A stretch of 64,000 nucleotides of DNA from Pseudomonas sp. Irchel 3A7 (GCF_900187565.1 NZ_FYED01000004.1:62001-126000); one strand, 5' to 3'. Positions 49,528 to 58,655 are shown, counted from the first letter of the stretch. A program made the numbers and translations. Notes: generated by a model not told the origin, from the letters alone.

Positions 49528-50640
49528 TCAGTCGCTGAGCAAGCGGCCTTGGCGGATGGGGGTACGGCCGGCCACTTTGGCCAGCCACAAACCAGGCTGG
49601 GCAAAACGCAGTCGTTCGCGGGCATACAGGATGCCGTCAGTGCTGGCGCGCACCACGCTGTGCAGGTCAGTCAGCGGGTCGATGACTTCGAACAGCGGAT
49701 CGCCGACCCTGACGTGGGCGCCCAACGGTTGCAAATAGCTCACCACCCCCGGGTGCGGCGCATAGGCGTATTGCGCACCGGCGAAGGGGGTCGCTTCACA
49801 AAGGCTCGGCGGGGCGTCAGGCCAGTCACCACTGATCAGGCCTTGCTCGGCGAGATAGCCGAGAATGGCCTGCGCGCTCTCGACGCATTGCTCGCGTTCG
49901 GTGTCGGCCATGCCGCGCAGTTCGAGGGTGGTCGCGACGCACGCCAGCGGAATATTGGCTTCGGGAAATCGCTCGGCCAGTTGCAGCCAGGGAATGGCGC
50001 AGGCTTCGTCGAAGGCGTTACCTCCCGCCGCCTCGGCCAGCAGGGCAACGCCAGCGCCCAGGCGGGCGGCCAATGAGTGCAAGCGTGGCCAGTTTTGCGG
50101 CATCGCATACAGCAGCATGATCGACTCGAAGTCGCAGTGCAGGTCCAGCACCACGTCGGCATCACAGGCATGTTGCATCAACAGGCGCCGCAGGCCATCG
50201 AGTTCCGATGTCGGTGGTGACATGTTGGTGAGGGCATCGCTCATGGCGCGACGGATCAGCGCGATGTTGCTGTTGCTATCGTCTCCCAGTCGACCTTCCA
50301 GCATCGGTACCACGGCTTCGGCGAGCTCCGGGAAGTCGCGATTGAAATTCTTCCCGCTGGAAAACTCAAAACGCCCTTGATGGGTGGCCTGGAACATCTG
50401 TGCGATGCCGATCGGATTGGCCATCGGCACCAACTCGATCACGCCGGTCAGGCGACCTTGTTCTTCCAGCGCTCGCAGGCGGCGCTTGAGTTCGACGGCG
50501 ACGCGCATCCCCGGTAGCTCGTCGGCGTGCAGCGAGGCCTGGATGTAGGCCTTGCGCGGGCCGCTGCCAAAACGAAGCAGCGCGAGCGATCGCTCCGTGC
50601 CCGAGGCACTCCACGGCAAGCGGTATTGAATGTGTTCCAT
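49528..50640 (-). CDS. AotO-like M14 (succinylglutamate desuccinylase/aspartoacylase) protein
   Basis: A 370-residue protein of the AstE/AspA group of M14 zinc peptidases. Zinc-site candidates are LHADELPGM (His-x-x-Glu, about 37-45) and VVLDLHCDFES (about 158-168). In Pseudomonas aeruginosa aotO holds the same position between permease and ATPase genes of the arginine/ornithine importer. Its activity is unknown; removal of an acyl group from an imported amino acid derivative is one possibility. It lies 8 bases after the permease gene. Confidence 0.85.
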   Translation of the reverse strand: MEHIQYRLPWSASGTERSLALLRFGSGPRKAYIQASLHADELPGMRVAVELKRRLRALEEQGRLTGVIELVPMANPIGIAQMFQATHQGRFEFSSGKNFNRDFPELAEAVVPMLEGRLGDDSNSNIALIRRAMSDALTNMSPPTSELDGLRRLLMQHACDADVVLDLHCDFESIMLLYAMPQNWPRLHSLAARLGAGVALLAEAAGGNAFDEACAIPWLQLAERFPEANIPLACVATTLELRGMADTEREQCVESAQAILGYLAEQGLISGDWPDAPPSLCEATPFAGAQYAYAPHPGVVSYLQPLGAHVRVGDPLFEVIDPLTDLHSVVRASTDGILYARERLRFAQPGLWLAKVAGRTPIRQGRLLSD

Positions 50641-50648
50641 AAAACTCC

Positions 50649-51347
50649 TTAGTGCTTGCGCGGTGCCAGATAGGCCAGCCAGCGGCGCTCGGCCAGCTTG
50701 AACAGGCGAACCAGGATGAAGGTCAGGGCCAGGTAGATGAGGCCGGCAGTGATGAACGCTTCGAACGGCAGATAAAACCGCGAACTGACCGTTCGCGCGG
50801 CGCCGGTGATATCCACCAGCGTGACGATCGACGCCAGGCTGGTGGTTTGCAGCATCATCAGTACTTCGTTGCTGTACTGCGGCAGCGCCCGACGCAAGGC
50901 GGACGGCAGGAGAATGCGGCGGTACAAGGTAACGCGCGACATGCCCATGGCTTTGGCGGCTTCGATCTCGCCGTGTGACGTGGACTTCAAACTGCCGGCC
51001 AGGAGTTCCGCGCTATAGGCACTGGTATTGATCGCGAAGGCAAGGCAGGCACAAAAGGTGGCACTGGACAGGTAAGGCCAGAGCGCGCTTTGGCGTACCG
51101 CTTCGAACTGCGCCAACCCGTAATAGATCAGGAACAGTTGCACCAGCATCGGCGTGCCGCGAATCACGTAGGTGTAGAGCCAGGCCGGAAAGTTGATCAA
51201 CGGTGATCGCGATACCCGCATCAGCGCCAGCGGAATCGCCAGCACCAGGCCAACGGCCAGGGAAATCAGCAGCACTTTCAGGGTCACCCATACGCCACTG
51301 TAATACAGCGGCAGGTTCTCCCAGATCAGGTTGTAGTCGAGAATCAT
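50649..51347 (-). CDS. Amino-acid ABC transporter permease (AotM/HisM-like)
   Basis: A 232-residue HisMQ-family inner-membrane permease with five hydrophobic segments and the EAA motif region (EIEAAKAMGMSRVTLYRRILLP). It pairs with the other permease 14 bases upstream. The phrase YVIRGTPMLVQLFLIYYG is diagnostic. The start follows GGAGCCC. Confidence 0.92.
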   Translation of the reverse strand: MILDYNLIWENLPLYYSGVWVTLKVLLISLAVGLVLAIPLALMRVSRSPLINFPAWLYTYVIRGTPMLVQLFLIYYGLAQFEAVRQSALWPYLSSATFCACLAFAINTSAYSAELLAGSLKSTSHGEIEAAKAMGMSRVTLYRRILLPSALRRALPQYSNEVLMMLQTTSLASIVTLVDITGAARTVSSRFYLPFEAFITAGLIYLALTFILVRLFKLAERRWLAYLAPRKH

Positions 51348-51361
51348 GGGTGGGCTCCCGG

Positions 51362-52051
51362 TTACAGTTCGGCGGCTTTGATGCCGACCGAGTAGTGTTT
51401 TTCCAGACAGCGCAGGACCAGCAATGACACGCTGGTCAGCATCAGGTAGAGCGCGGCAACCGCGAGGAAAAACGTGAATGGCTCATGGGTGGCGTCCGCT
51501 GCGTTTTTGGCTTTGAACATCATGTCCTGCAAGCCGATGGCCGAGATCAGCGCGGTGGATTTGGTCAGCACCAACCAGTTGTTGGTGAAGCCGGGAATGG
51601 CGAAACGAATCATCTGCGGCACCAGAATCCGCCAGAACACCTGGGCACCACCCATGCCATACGCCGCACCGGCTTCGGCCTGGCCTTTGGGGATCGCCAT
51701 GAAGGCACCCCGAAAGGTTTCCGAGAGATAGGCACCAAAAATGAAACCCATGGTGCACACGCCGGCGATAAAGGGATTGATGTCGATGTAGCGTGTGTAA
51801 CCGAGTGCGAGGGCAATGCGGTTCACCAGATCCTGGCCGCCGTAGAAGATCAGCAGGATCAACACCAGGTCGGGAATACCGCGAATCAGGGTGGTGTAGC
51901 CTTCGCCCAGTATCGCCAGCCATTTGAACGGCGATAAACGAAAGGCGGCGCCGATCAGGCCCAGGGCAATCGCCATGGACATGGAGATCAGGGCCAGGTT
52001 AATGGTCAGCCAGGCGCCATCGAGAATGCTCGATCCGTAGCCGTGGAGCAT
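51362..52051 (-). CDS. Amino-acid ABC transporter permease (AotQ/HisQ-like)
   Basis: A 229-residue HisMQ-family permease; YTTLIRGIPDLVLILLIFYGG is the typical segment, with an EAA loop (AEAGAAYGMGGAQVFWRILVPQ). The start at 52051 has GAGGAAT upstream. A longer frame to 52114 is unlikely. Follows the binding-protein gene after a hairpin. Confidence 0.92.
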   Translation of the reverse strand: MLHGYGSSILDGAWLTINLALISMSMAIALGLIGAAFRLSPFKWLAILGEGYTTLIRGIPDLVLILLIFYGGQDLVNRIALALGYTRYIDINPFIAGVCTMGFIFGAYLSETFRGAFMAIPKGQAEAGAAYGMGGAQVFWRILVPQMIRFAIPGFTNNWLVLTKSTALISAIGLQDMMFKAKNAADATHEPFTFFLAVAALYLMLTSVSLLVLRCLEKHYSVGIKAAEL

Positions 52052-52070
52052 GATGAAATTCCTCAAGCGA

Positions 52071-52085
52071 GCGCCCGGTGGGCGC
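52071..52085 (-). other. Intercistronic hairpin in the aot-like operon
   Basis: GCGCCC...GGGCGC with a three-base loop lies between the binding-protein stop and the first permease gene, like the stems in the ribose and inositol importers. No T-run. Confidence 0.45.
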
Positions 52086-52143
52086 GCGAAACAAGCAAGA
52101 CGTGGCGCCCGCAAGGGCCGACGCCAGGGTTTCGGGTAACGGC

Positions 52144-52920
52144 TTATTCGCCGTAGATATCGAAGGCGAAGTACTTGGCCATCACTTGCTGGTACTTGCC
52201 ATTGGTGCGGATGGCGTCAATCGCTGCACTCAAGCGTGCAACGTTCGCCGTGTCGCCTTTGCGCACCGCGATCCCGGCGCCCCTGCCGAAGTATTTCGGG
52301 TCGTTGATGTCCGGCCCTGTCAGGGCGAAACCTTTGCCTAACGGCGTTTTGATAAAGCTCTCATCGGTGTTGACGATGTCGGCGAGCGTGGCGTCCAGTC
52401 GACCCGACGCCAAGTCGAGGAAGGCTTCATTCTGCGAGGAGTAGCGCACCACCTCGACGCCGGCTTTCACCAACTGCTCGGTAGCGAAGCGGTCGTAGGT
52501 CGAGGAGCGTTGCACGCCGACTTTCTTGCCCTTGAGATCGACCAGCGGGTCGTTGATCACGTTGCCGGCCTTCATCGCGAACTTGCCCGGTGTGTGGTAG
52601 TACTTTTTGCTGAAGTCGACCGACTTCATCCGGTCTTCGGTGATCGACATCGACGACAGCACCGCATCGATCTTGCGCACTTTCAGCGACGGGATCATGC
52701 CGTCGAACTCCTGGATGACCCACTCGCATTTGACCTTCATTTCCTCGCACAGCGCGTTGCCGATGTCGTAGTCGAAACCACTGACGTTGCCCTCTGGCGT
52801 CTTGAAGGAGAAGGGCGGGTAGGCGGCTTCGATACCGATACGCAGGCTGTCTTCGTCGGCGTGGGCCAGAAAGCTTGCGGCGCACAGTGCCAGGGCACCT
52901 AGAAGTTCTGTCTTGTTCAT
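52144..52920 (-). CDS. Amino-acid ABC transporter binding protein (AotJ/HisJ-like)
   Basis: A 258-residue SBP_bac_3 protein with signal peptide to about AHA (residue 21), mature start EDSLRIGIEAAYPPFSFKTPEG, the usual opening for HisJ/ArgT. Two Asp-rich segments and the ERxxSVDFS-type motif (TEDRMKSVDFSKKYYHT) are present. The ligand may be a basic amino acid or hydroxyproline, given the neighbouring catabolic operon. Start at 52920 with AAGGAG upstream. Confidence 0.92.
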   Translation of the reverse strand: MNKTELLGALALCAASFLAHADEDSLRIGIEAAYPPFSFKTPEGNVSGFDYDIGNALCEEMKVKCEWVIQEFDGMIPSLKVRKIDAVLSSMSITEDRMKSVDFSKKYYHTPGKFAMKAGNVINDPLVDLKGKKVGVQRSSTYDRFATEQLVKAGVEVVRYSSQNEAFLDLASGRLDATLADIVNTDESFIKTPLGKGFALTGPDINDPKYFGRGAGIAVRKGDTANVARLSAAIDAIRTNGKYQQVMAKYFAFDIYGE

Positions 52921-52964
52921 ATTGTTGACTCCTTGGATGGGGGATGACGCGGAGATATAAATGA

Positions 52965-52993
52965 CACATTAAATTTCATAAATCAATAATGTG
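52965..52993. promoter_or_regulatory. Inverted repeat upstream of the aot-like operon
   Basis: CACATTA...TAATGTG (7-bp perfect arms, 15-base AT-rich spacer) about 45-75 bases upstream of the binding-protein start. A candidate operator for the RpiR regulator at 47697. The arms are short, so chance is possible. Confidence 0.4.
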
Positions 52994-53122
52994 AAAATAA
53001 ACGTATCAATGCGAGGCGATAAAAGGTGCATGGATGGGCATGTAATCGCAGCCATGCCACCGAACCTTCAAACGAAAAAAGGGGCGCGGAAAACGCTAAT
53101 GCCAGTCAGTCAAGGTGTAAAA

Positions 53123-53203
53123 CCTGTGGGAGCGAGCCTGCTCGCGAAAGCAGCCTGTCAGGCAACGCAGGTGTTGGCTGTGCAGCCGCCTTCGCGAGCA
53201 GGG
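53123..53203. repeat. Decayed REPIN lacking its right end
   Basis: The left arm CCTGTGGGAGCGAGCCTG followed by CTCGCGAA is intact; the right arm TTCGCGAGCAGG stops where CTCGCTCCCACAGG should follow. The 313-base gap 52921-53233 holds only this and the operator candidate. Confidence 0.75.
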
Positions 53204-53233
53204 ATTGGGTGGGTTGGTGGTGCAGGGGGGCGC

Positions 53234-54517
53234 TCAGAACCGATCCAATCGATACGCCTCAACCGCCGGCAATGCATGAACCCCAGTGGGGCTTGCAGGC
53301 AATACCATCCGGCCAATCAGCTCAGCCGTAACCGCCGCTTGAGTCAGCCCTAAATGCTGATGACCAAACGCAAGCAACACCTTGCCGTCGCACACCCGAT
53401 CAATAATCGGCAATGAGTCAGGCAGCGAAGGACGAAACCCCATCCAGGGGGTTGCAGCCTCAGCATTCAGATCACGCTTGAACAGGCCTTTGCTCAATCG
53501 GTGCAACTGCCAGGCGCGTTCCATGTTCGGAGGGCTGTCCAGGCCGGCGAATTCGACGGTGCCGGCCAGCCTCAGACCGTCGGCCATGGGGGTCATGATG
53601 AATTTGCGTTCCAGCGAGGTGACGGCGAAAGGCAGGCGCTGGTGTTCATGGGGTAGCATCAGGTGATAGCCGCGTTCGGTGTCCAGGGGCACTTTTTTGC
53701 CGGTCAGCGCGGCGGTCAGTCTGGCGGAGTGAGCGCCGCAGGCGATGAGGACCTGGCGGGCAGTCAGGCTGCCTTGGTGGGTGAGCAGTGACACGCCGTG
53801 CTCCTGCACACGCCCGCCCGTGACCTGATGTTTGATGAACTGCACGCCGCTGGCCTTGGCCGCTTTCACCAATTCACCAACGACGCGGTAGGGGTCCAGG
53901 AAGTGCCCGGTGCGCGGGAAGAACAGCCCGCCCTGAATGTGCTCGCTCAGTTGCGGGGCGACCTCACGCACTGCGCTCGCCTGCCATAAATCGACAGGCA
54001 CTGCTTGATGGCGCATGCGTGCCTGTAACGCATCGATTGCCTGTCCCGAGTCAGGGCGCTCGAACACCAGCAGCGAGCCATCCTCTTTGAGCAGGTCCGG
54101 ACGGGCAATCGTTTCGAGCAGCCGTTGCCAGGCGCCAAGGCTGCTTTCGTTGAGTGCGCGGATGCCGGCCACGGTGCGCTGGAAAGGTGCCGGTCGCAGG
54201 TTCAGCAACAAACGGGTGAACCACGGTAATGCCCGGGGCATGTATCTCCAGTCCAGGCGCAACGGCCCCATGGGGTCCATGAGCATCGCCGGCAGACGCT
54301 TGAGGATGGACAGGTCGGCGATGGGAAACACTTGCTCGGTGGCCAGATGCCCGGCGTTGCCGAATGAAGCCCCGTGCCCCGGATCCTGATGATCGATGAC
54401 CACCACCCGCTTTCCCTGGCGTGCAAGCCGAAGGGCGCAGGCGACGCCGATGATGCCGGCGCCGACCACGGCGATGTCCGCGGGGTTTTGCGTATTGCCT
54501 GAATTAAGGGACGTCAT
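53234..54517 (-). CDS. FAD-dependent D-amino-acid dehydrogenase (probable D-hydroxyproline dehydrogenase)
   Basis: A 427-residue DadA-type flavoprotein. The FAD dinucleotide-binding motif is VVGAGIIGVACALRLARQG (about 17-35) followed by VVVIDHQDPGHGASFGNAGHL; the C-terminal FAD contact is PWMGFRPSLPDSLPII. In hydroxyproline clusters this enzyme oxidises cis-4-hydroxy-D-proline, the epimerase product. The start at 54517 is tentative; ATG codons at 54541 and 54559 are alternatives, and no strong ribosome binding site marks one. Confidence 0.85.
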   Translation of the reverse strand: MTSLNSGNTQNPADIAVVGAGIIGVACALRLARQGKRVVVIDHQDPGHGASFGNAGHLATEQVFPIADLSILKRLPAMLMDPMGPLRLDWRYMPRALPWFTRLLLNLRPAPFQRTVAGIRALNESSLGAWQRLLETIARPDLLKEDGSLLVFERPDSGQAIDALQARMRHQAVPVDLWQASAVREVAPQLSEHIQGGLFFPRTGHFLDPYRVVGELVKAAKASGVQFIKHQVTGGRVQEHGVSLLTHQGSLTARQVLIACGAHSARLTAALTGKKVPLDTERGYHLMLPHEHQRLPFAVTSLERKFIMTPMADGLRLAGTVEFAGLDSPPNMERAWQLHRLSKGLFKRDLNAEAATPWMGFRPSLPDSLPIIDRVCDGKVLLAFGHQHLGLTQAAVTAELIGRMVLPASPTGVHALPAVEAYRLDRF

Positions 54518-54589
54518 GTTCCTGGGCTTCTGTTGGGTCATCCAGCAAAAGGTGCGCATCGGCGCACCACGATGTGATCGAGTCGGGTG

Positions 54590-55537
54590 TCAGACCAGGT
54601 TCTGCTCTTTCGACCAGTTCGCGTACCACTGGCGGAACAACCCGTACTGGGTCTCGGCGTAACGACGCTGGGCATCGCTGAGTGCATCGGTCTCGTTGAA
54701 GTGCAAGGTGTATTGCTGGTCGCCATTGAGCACCATCAGATGCTTGTAATAGAGCACCAGGTCGCAGCCCTCGTCGAAGGACGACAACACCGCCAATGCA
54801 GACTCCAGTTCGCGCGCCAGACGGCGAGCCTTGGCGTCACCTTTGGCCGCCTGCTTGCTCAGGGCCACCAGTTGCAGCACCTCGCGCGGCAGTGCGTTGC
54901 CCACGCCGGTGATGGCACCGGTGGCGTTGCAGTTGACGAAACCGTGCACCACCTGGGTATCGACGCCCACCATGAGGGTCAGATCATCGTCCCTGGAGGT
55001 GATGTTCTCGGCGGCGTAGCGCAGGTCGGCGGCACCGCCGAACTCCTTGAAGCCGATCAGGTTCGGATGCTCTCGGCGCAGTTCGAAGAACAGATCGGCA
55101 CGGGTGGCGAAGCCGTAGTAAGGACTGTTGTAGATCACTGCCGGTAGATTCGCTGCGGCGTTCAGGATGGCGGCGAAGTGCGCCTTTTGGGCGGTTGCGG
55201 ATGCGCCACGGGACAACACGCGAGGAATGACCATCAAGCCATGGGCACCGACGTTGGCCGCATGGGCTGCATGGGACACCGCTTCACGGCTGTTGACGGC
55301 ACCGGTACCGACGATGGTCGGGACGCCGGCGTCGACCAGGCGCGCCACACCTTCCTGACGCTCGGCTTCGGTGAGCAGGGGCCAGTCGCCCATCGAGCCG
55401 CAATACACGACAGCGCTCATGCCGATATCGATCAGTTCGCGACCCTTGGCCACCAAGGCATCGAAGTCCGGCTTGCGCTCGGCGGTGCAGGGTGTCATCA
55501 GCGCGGGAATGCAACCGGTGAATATGTTGTCGCTCAT
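54590..55537 (-). CDS. DHDPS-family deaminase (probable 1-pyrroline-4-hydroxy-2-carboxylate deaminase)
   Basis: A 315-residue protein of the dihydrodipicolinate synthase family. The Schiff-base lysine is in LIGFKEFGG (Lys164) and the tyrosine in YNSPYYG (about 136-142). In hydroxyproline catabolism such enzymes convert pyrroline-4-hydroxy-2-carboxylate to 2-oxoglutarate semialdehyde. It is between epimerase and dehydrogenase genes, as expected. The ATG at 55537 follows AAGGAGCG. The longer open frame upstream is noise. Confidence 0.88.
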   Translation of the reverse strand: MSDNIFTGCIPALMTPCTAERKPDFDALVAKGRELIDIGMSAVVYCGSMGDWPLLTEAERQEGVARLVDAGVPTIVGTGAVNSREAVSHAAHAANVGAHGLMVIPRVLSRGASATAQKAHFAAILNAAANLPAVIYNSPYYGFATRADLFFELRREHPNLIGFKEFGGAADLRYAAENITSRDDDLTLMVGVDTQVVHGFVNCNATGAITGVGNALPREVLQLVALSKQAAKGDAKARRLARELESALAVLSSFDEGCDLVLYYKHLMVLNGDQQYTLHFNETDALSDAQRRYAETQYGLFRQWYANWSKEQNLV

Positions 55538-55587
55538 GGTTGTCGCTCCTTGGAACGTTGATTCAGATAAACAGGGAGGTACGGGGT

Positions 55588-56514
55588 TCAAATACCCCAG
55601 GCGAAGGGGTCCTGCTCGTCGATCAGCAGCGTGCTGTCGGCGGTCATCCAGGCGCGGCCGGTAATGAACGGGCGGATGCGATCGCCTTCCCATTCGTAGC
55701 GGCCCTCGAACTGACTGGCGGTGATGCCGGCTTGTACCCAGCGTTCGCCCTCGGCCAGTTTTCCATCGGCGGCCAGGCACGCCAGTTTGGCGCTGGTGCC
55801 GGTGCCGCAAGGCGAACGGTCGTAGGCCTTGCCCGGGCACATGACGAAGTTGCGGCTGTCGGCATGATCGTCTTCGGCGAACAGCTCGACATGGTCGATG
55901 AGGGCGCCGTCTTCGCCGTGGATGCCCTGGTCCTTCAGCGCCTTGAGCATTGCCCAGGTGTACTCGGTCAGCACCTCGACATTGTCCATTTGCAATACCT
56001 TTCCATGGTCGGACACCAGGAAAAACCAGTTGCCGCCCCAGGCGATATCGCCGTACACGCGGCCGTGTCCGGGCACCTCGACCGCTACGTGCTGGCGGTA
56101 GCGGTAGGCGGGCACGTTGCCCACAGTCACCGCACCGTCTTCATGCAGGGTGGCGCTGACCTGGCCGACCGGTGTATCAATCTTGTGCACGCCGGGGCTG
56201 ATATGTCCCAAGTGGTGCAAGGACGCGACCAGGCCGATGGTGCCGTGGCCGCACATGCCCAGATAGCCGGCATTGTTGAAGAAGATCACGCCGCAGGTGG
56301 CGTCCGGCGAAACCGGCTCGCAATACAAAGCCCCCACCAATACATCGTTGCCCCGGGGTTCCAGCAGGCAGGCGCGACGCCAGTGGTCATGCCCCTCGCG
56401 CAGGGCATCGCGTTTTTCGGCCATGGTATTGCCGGGCAAATCAGGAAAGCCTTTCATCACCAGGCGAGTCGGTTCGCCGCCGGTGTGGGAATCGATGACA
56501 TGTACTTTTTTCAT
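55588..56514 (-). CDS. lhpA: 4-Hydroxyproline 2-epimerase (proline racemase family)
   Basis: A 308-residue racemase that converts trans-4-hydroxy-L-proline to cis-4-hydroxy-D-proline. The two catalytic cysteines are in MCGHGT (Cys88) and [11 protein letters not shown] (about 236). These fit the epimerase rather than the dehydratase (Ser/Thr-substituted) group. The start at 56514 follows GGACGGGACT. It heads the operon and faces the PAS-AraC gene. Confidence 0.93.
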   Translation of the reverse strand: MKKVHVIDSHTGGEPTRLVMKGFPDLPGNTMAEKRDALREGHDHWRRACLLEPRGNDVLVGALYCEPVSPDATCGVIFFNNAGYLGMCGHGTIGLVASLHHLGHISPGVHKIDTPVGQVSATLHEDGAVTVGNVPAYRYRQHVAVEVPGHGRVYGDIAWGGNWFFLVSDHGKVLQMDNVEVLTEYTWAMLKALKDQGIHGEDGALIDHVELFAEDDHADSRNFVMCPGKAYDRSPCGTGTSAKLACLAADGKLAEGERWVQAGITASQFEGRYEWEGDRIRPFITGRAWMTADSTLLIDEQDPFAWGI

Positions 56515-56600
56515 AGTCCCGTCCATTAGAGGAAATCGGAAAGCTGTGAGTCTGAACTCACCGGCAATGGCTTCAGAGTGAGCGCGTCAGCCTGGCCGCG

Positions 56601-56625
56601 ATTGATGTTTTTCACTGGCATCAAT
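56601..56625. promoter_or_regulatory. Inverted repeat in the divergent hydroxyproline promoter
   Basis: ATTGATG...CATCAAT (7-bp perfect arms, 11-base spacer) in the 224-base gap between the epimerase and the AraC regulator genes. Position and symmetry suit an operator; AraC-type sites are often direct repeats, so assignment is open. Confidence 0.4.
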
Positions 56626-56738
56626 GACGAAATCAGCACAGTACGGATGACCGTGATGCGCCCTCGACAGGGCGCCGGGGTTGGGGCAACCTGCTCGGCG
56701 TGCTGGTTGCCTGGACGAAAAGTGGGGGAGGGAGCTTC

Positions 56739-57518
56739 ATGACGCAGAACGCGCTTGCGATCCTGTGCCAGGGGAACGACGCCAGTCGTCCTCAGACCAT
56801 CGATGAATTATTGGCAGGCGTGGCACTGCTGCTGCCGATGCTGGATGTCATTCCCAATGCCGCGATCTTTATCAAGGATGTCCAGGCGCGCTACGTCATG
56901 GCCAACCGCACCCTGGTGCGTCGCTGCGGGTTGAAACACCTGCAATCCTTGCTTGGAAAAACCAGTGCCGAGGTTTTTCCGGCGCAGTTGGGGCCTGGCT
57001 ATACCGAACAGGATCGACGGGTGCTGGAGCAGGGGCTTGTTCTGGAGGATCAGTTGGAGTTGCACTTGTACGGCAGTCGGGAGCCCGGCTGGTGCCTGAC
57101 GCACAAACGGCCCTTGCATAACCGCAACGGTGAGATCATCGGGTTGGTGGGGATCTCGGTCGACCTGCAGTCGGCCAGCGAGACGCATCCGGCCTACCAG
57201 CGCCTGGCCGCGGTAGACGAATACATTCGCGCGCATTTCAACCGGCGCGTCACCTTGAGTGAACTGACGCGGATCGCCGGCATTTCAGTGGCGCAACTGG
57301 AACGGTACTGCAAGCGTGTGTTCAACCTGACGCCACGCCAGATGATCCAGAAAGTTCGCCTGGAGCATGCACATCGAATGCTGCATACCGACATGCCGAT
57401 CACCGAGGTCGCACTGCAGTGCGGCTACACCGACCACAGTGCGTTTACCCGTCAGTTCAAGGCATTGACGGGTTTTACACCACGCCATTACCGGCAAGTG
57501 ACACTCGGTGAATCCTGA
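56739..57518 (+). CDS. PAS-AraC-type transcriptional regulator
   Basis: A 259-residue regulator with a PAS-like domain (about 30-145, IPNAAIFIKDVQARYVMANRTLVRRCGL) and a C-terminal AraC helix-turn-helix pair (about 160-255; MPITEVALQCGYTDHSAFTRQFKALTGFTPRHYR). It probably controls the divergent hydroxyproline genes. The PAS domain may sense an intracellular signal directly. ATG at 56739 with GGGAGGGAG upstream. Confidence 0.88.
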   Translation: MTQNALAILCQGNDASRPQTIDELLAGVALLLPMLDVIPNAAIFIKDVQARYVMANRTLVRRCGLKHLQSLLGKTSAEVFPAQLGPGYTEQDRRVLEQGLVLEDQLELHLYGSREPGWCLTHKRPLHNRNGEIIGLVGISVDLQSASETHPAYQRLAAVDEYIRAHFNRRVTLSELTRIAGISVAQLERYCKRVFNLTPRQMIQKVRLEHAHRMLHTDMPITEVALQCGYTDHSAFTRQFKALTGFTPRHYRQVTLGES

Positions 57519-57521
57519 CGA

Positions 57522-57722
57522 TCAAAAACCAACGGCCTGCGCGACAAGGTTGTCTTGCGACCCAGCCATCAGGTGCAACGGAACCTGTTGCTGCTTCTCC
57601 AGGCACGGGATTTCAAAACCACCGACGATCTGAAGCTGTCGCTCATTCAACCCGGTCGCCTCCTCTTCTTTTGCCTTGGCCATTCTCGCGTGGTTCGCTG
57701 CGATTTCATTAAGAGTTGACAC
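57522..57722 (-). CDS. 66-residue protein with a double-glycine-like motif
   Basis: A frame starting with GTG at 57722 (STLNEIAANHARMAKAKEEE follows the start) with GGAG seven bases upstream. Residues 1-29 are helical and charged; GLNERQLQIVGG (about 28-39) resembles the end of double-glycine leader peptides, and the rest (FEIPCLEKQQQVPLHLMAGS...) has one Cys. No cognate peptidase-transporter is adjacent. It may be an ordinary small conserved protein. Confidence 0.5.
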   Translation of the reverse strand: MSTLNEIAANHARMAKAKEEEATGLNERQLQIVGGFEIPCLEKQQQVPLHLMAGSQDNLVAQAVGF

Positions 57723-57925
57723 GTTACATCTCCGGTGACTGACCAAGCGTATTGCTGGAGGCCTTAAGCATTAGTTTGAGGGGCTGGCGTGTCAGAATTA
57801 TGTCGTTCTGGGGCCGCTACGACCGCCTGTGCAAGCCGTAAGCCAGAGAGGGGCGCATAGTGCGCCCCGGGTTTTGATTTGCGACGAAAGGTTGTGCGAT
57901 GAGTTCAGGACAGGAAAGTCAAAGG

Positions 57926-58348
57926 CTACGACCGATACTTGATGACAATCCCCTTGAGTTTACGACCCTCCATGGCTTGCACATCGCGCGCCCACAGCGG
58001 CCCGTTGGCACGGGCACCCACGGTCCCGATACGGTCGTAGACCACTACCACGGCATCACCGCCCAGCTTGGCGGATTCCTCGCGCAATTTCTGTTCGACC
58101 TCGGCAATCGGTGGCGCGGGATCGACGCTGGCATCGATCAGCACTTCACCCAGACGGATGTGCGGGCGAAGGGGCTCGGAGCGCAGCACCACGACTTCGC
58201 TGGGCATTGTCGGAGCGGGGTGCTCGACACCGACATAGGCGGTGCTGTGGGCATCGACGGTGGCGCAGCCACTGAGAACGAGGAGGGTGGCGGTGAGCCC
58301 GCCGGCCAGTAGCGACAGTTTGAAACGGGTGGACCAGGACGCAGGCAT
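57926..58348 (-). CDS. Outer-membrane-type lipoprotein of unknown function
   Basis: A 140-residue lipoprotein: signal to LVLSGC (Cys28) and a domain starting VGVEHPAPTMPSEVVVL, then LGEVLIDASVDPAPPIAEVEQKLREESAKLGGDAVVVVYDR. The IAEVEQKLREESAKLGGDAVV segment recalls the YdgH/DUF-type small folds with paired strands and helix, but I cannot name the family. GGAGGAAACCCACC precedes the ATG. The 203-base gap before it (57723-57925) has a GC-rich palindrome GGGGCGCA...TGCGCCCC (57850-57868) and nothing else I can identify. Confidence 0.7.
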   Translation of the reverse strand: MPASWSTRFKLSLLAGGLTATLLVLSGCATVDAHSTAYVGVEHPAPTMPSEVVVLRSEPLRPHIRLGEVLIDASVDPAPPIAEVEQKLREESAKLGGDAVVVVYDRIGTVGARANGPLWARDVQAMEGRKLKGIVIKYRS

Positions 58349-58485
58349 GGTGGGTTTCCTCCGGACAATCCGCTGCTATACGGGGAATGGCATGTTGACG
58401 GTAGCAGACGACCCGGGAGTTGCCAGAAAGCCCAACCGGGTCTGATTGGGCTGTCTTCGTTACGGATCTAGAGTGAGTGAGAAAT

Positions 58486-58613
58486 CTGTGGCGAGGGAGC
58501 TTGCTCCCGCTTGAGTGCGTAGCACTCACAAAAATCTTAATGGTTTTCAGATTTCGGGGCCGCTGCGCAGCCCGACGTCGGAACGCCGCCCGGAGCCAGC
58601 TCGCTCGCCACAG
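58486..58613. repeat. Decayed REP doublet
   Basis: CTGTGGCGAGGGAGCTTGCTC on the left and a degraded inverted partner (AGCCAGCTCGCTCGCCACAG) on the right, with a longer centre than usual. It belongs to the subtype at 44561. The surrounding 58349-58655 holds no gene. Confidence 0.7.
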
Positions 58614-58655
58614 GGATTGGTAAGACTCAATCATTACGCTCCCACAAGGGGATTG

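Noticed and set aside
57850..57876. Hairpin GGGGCGCA...TGCGCCCC followed by GGGTTTT
   Set aside because: No plus-strand gene ends there, and on the minus strand no T-run follows, so a terminator is not supported.
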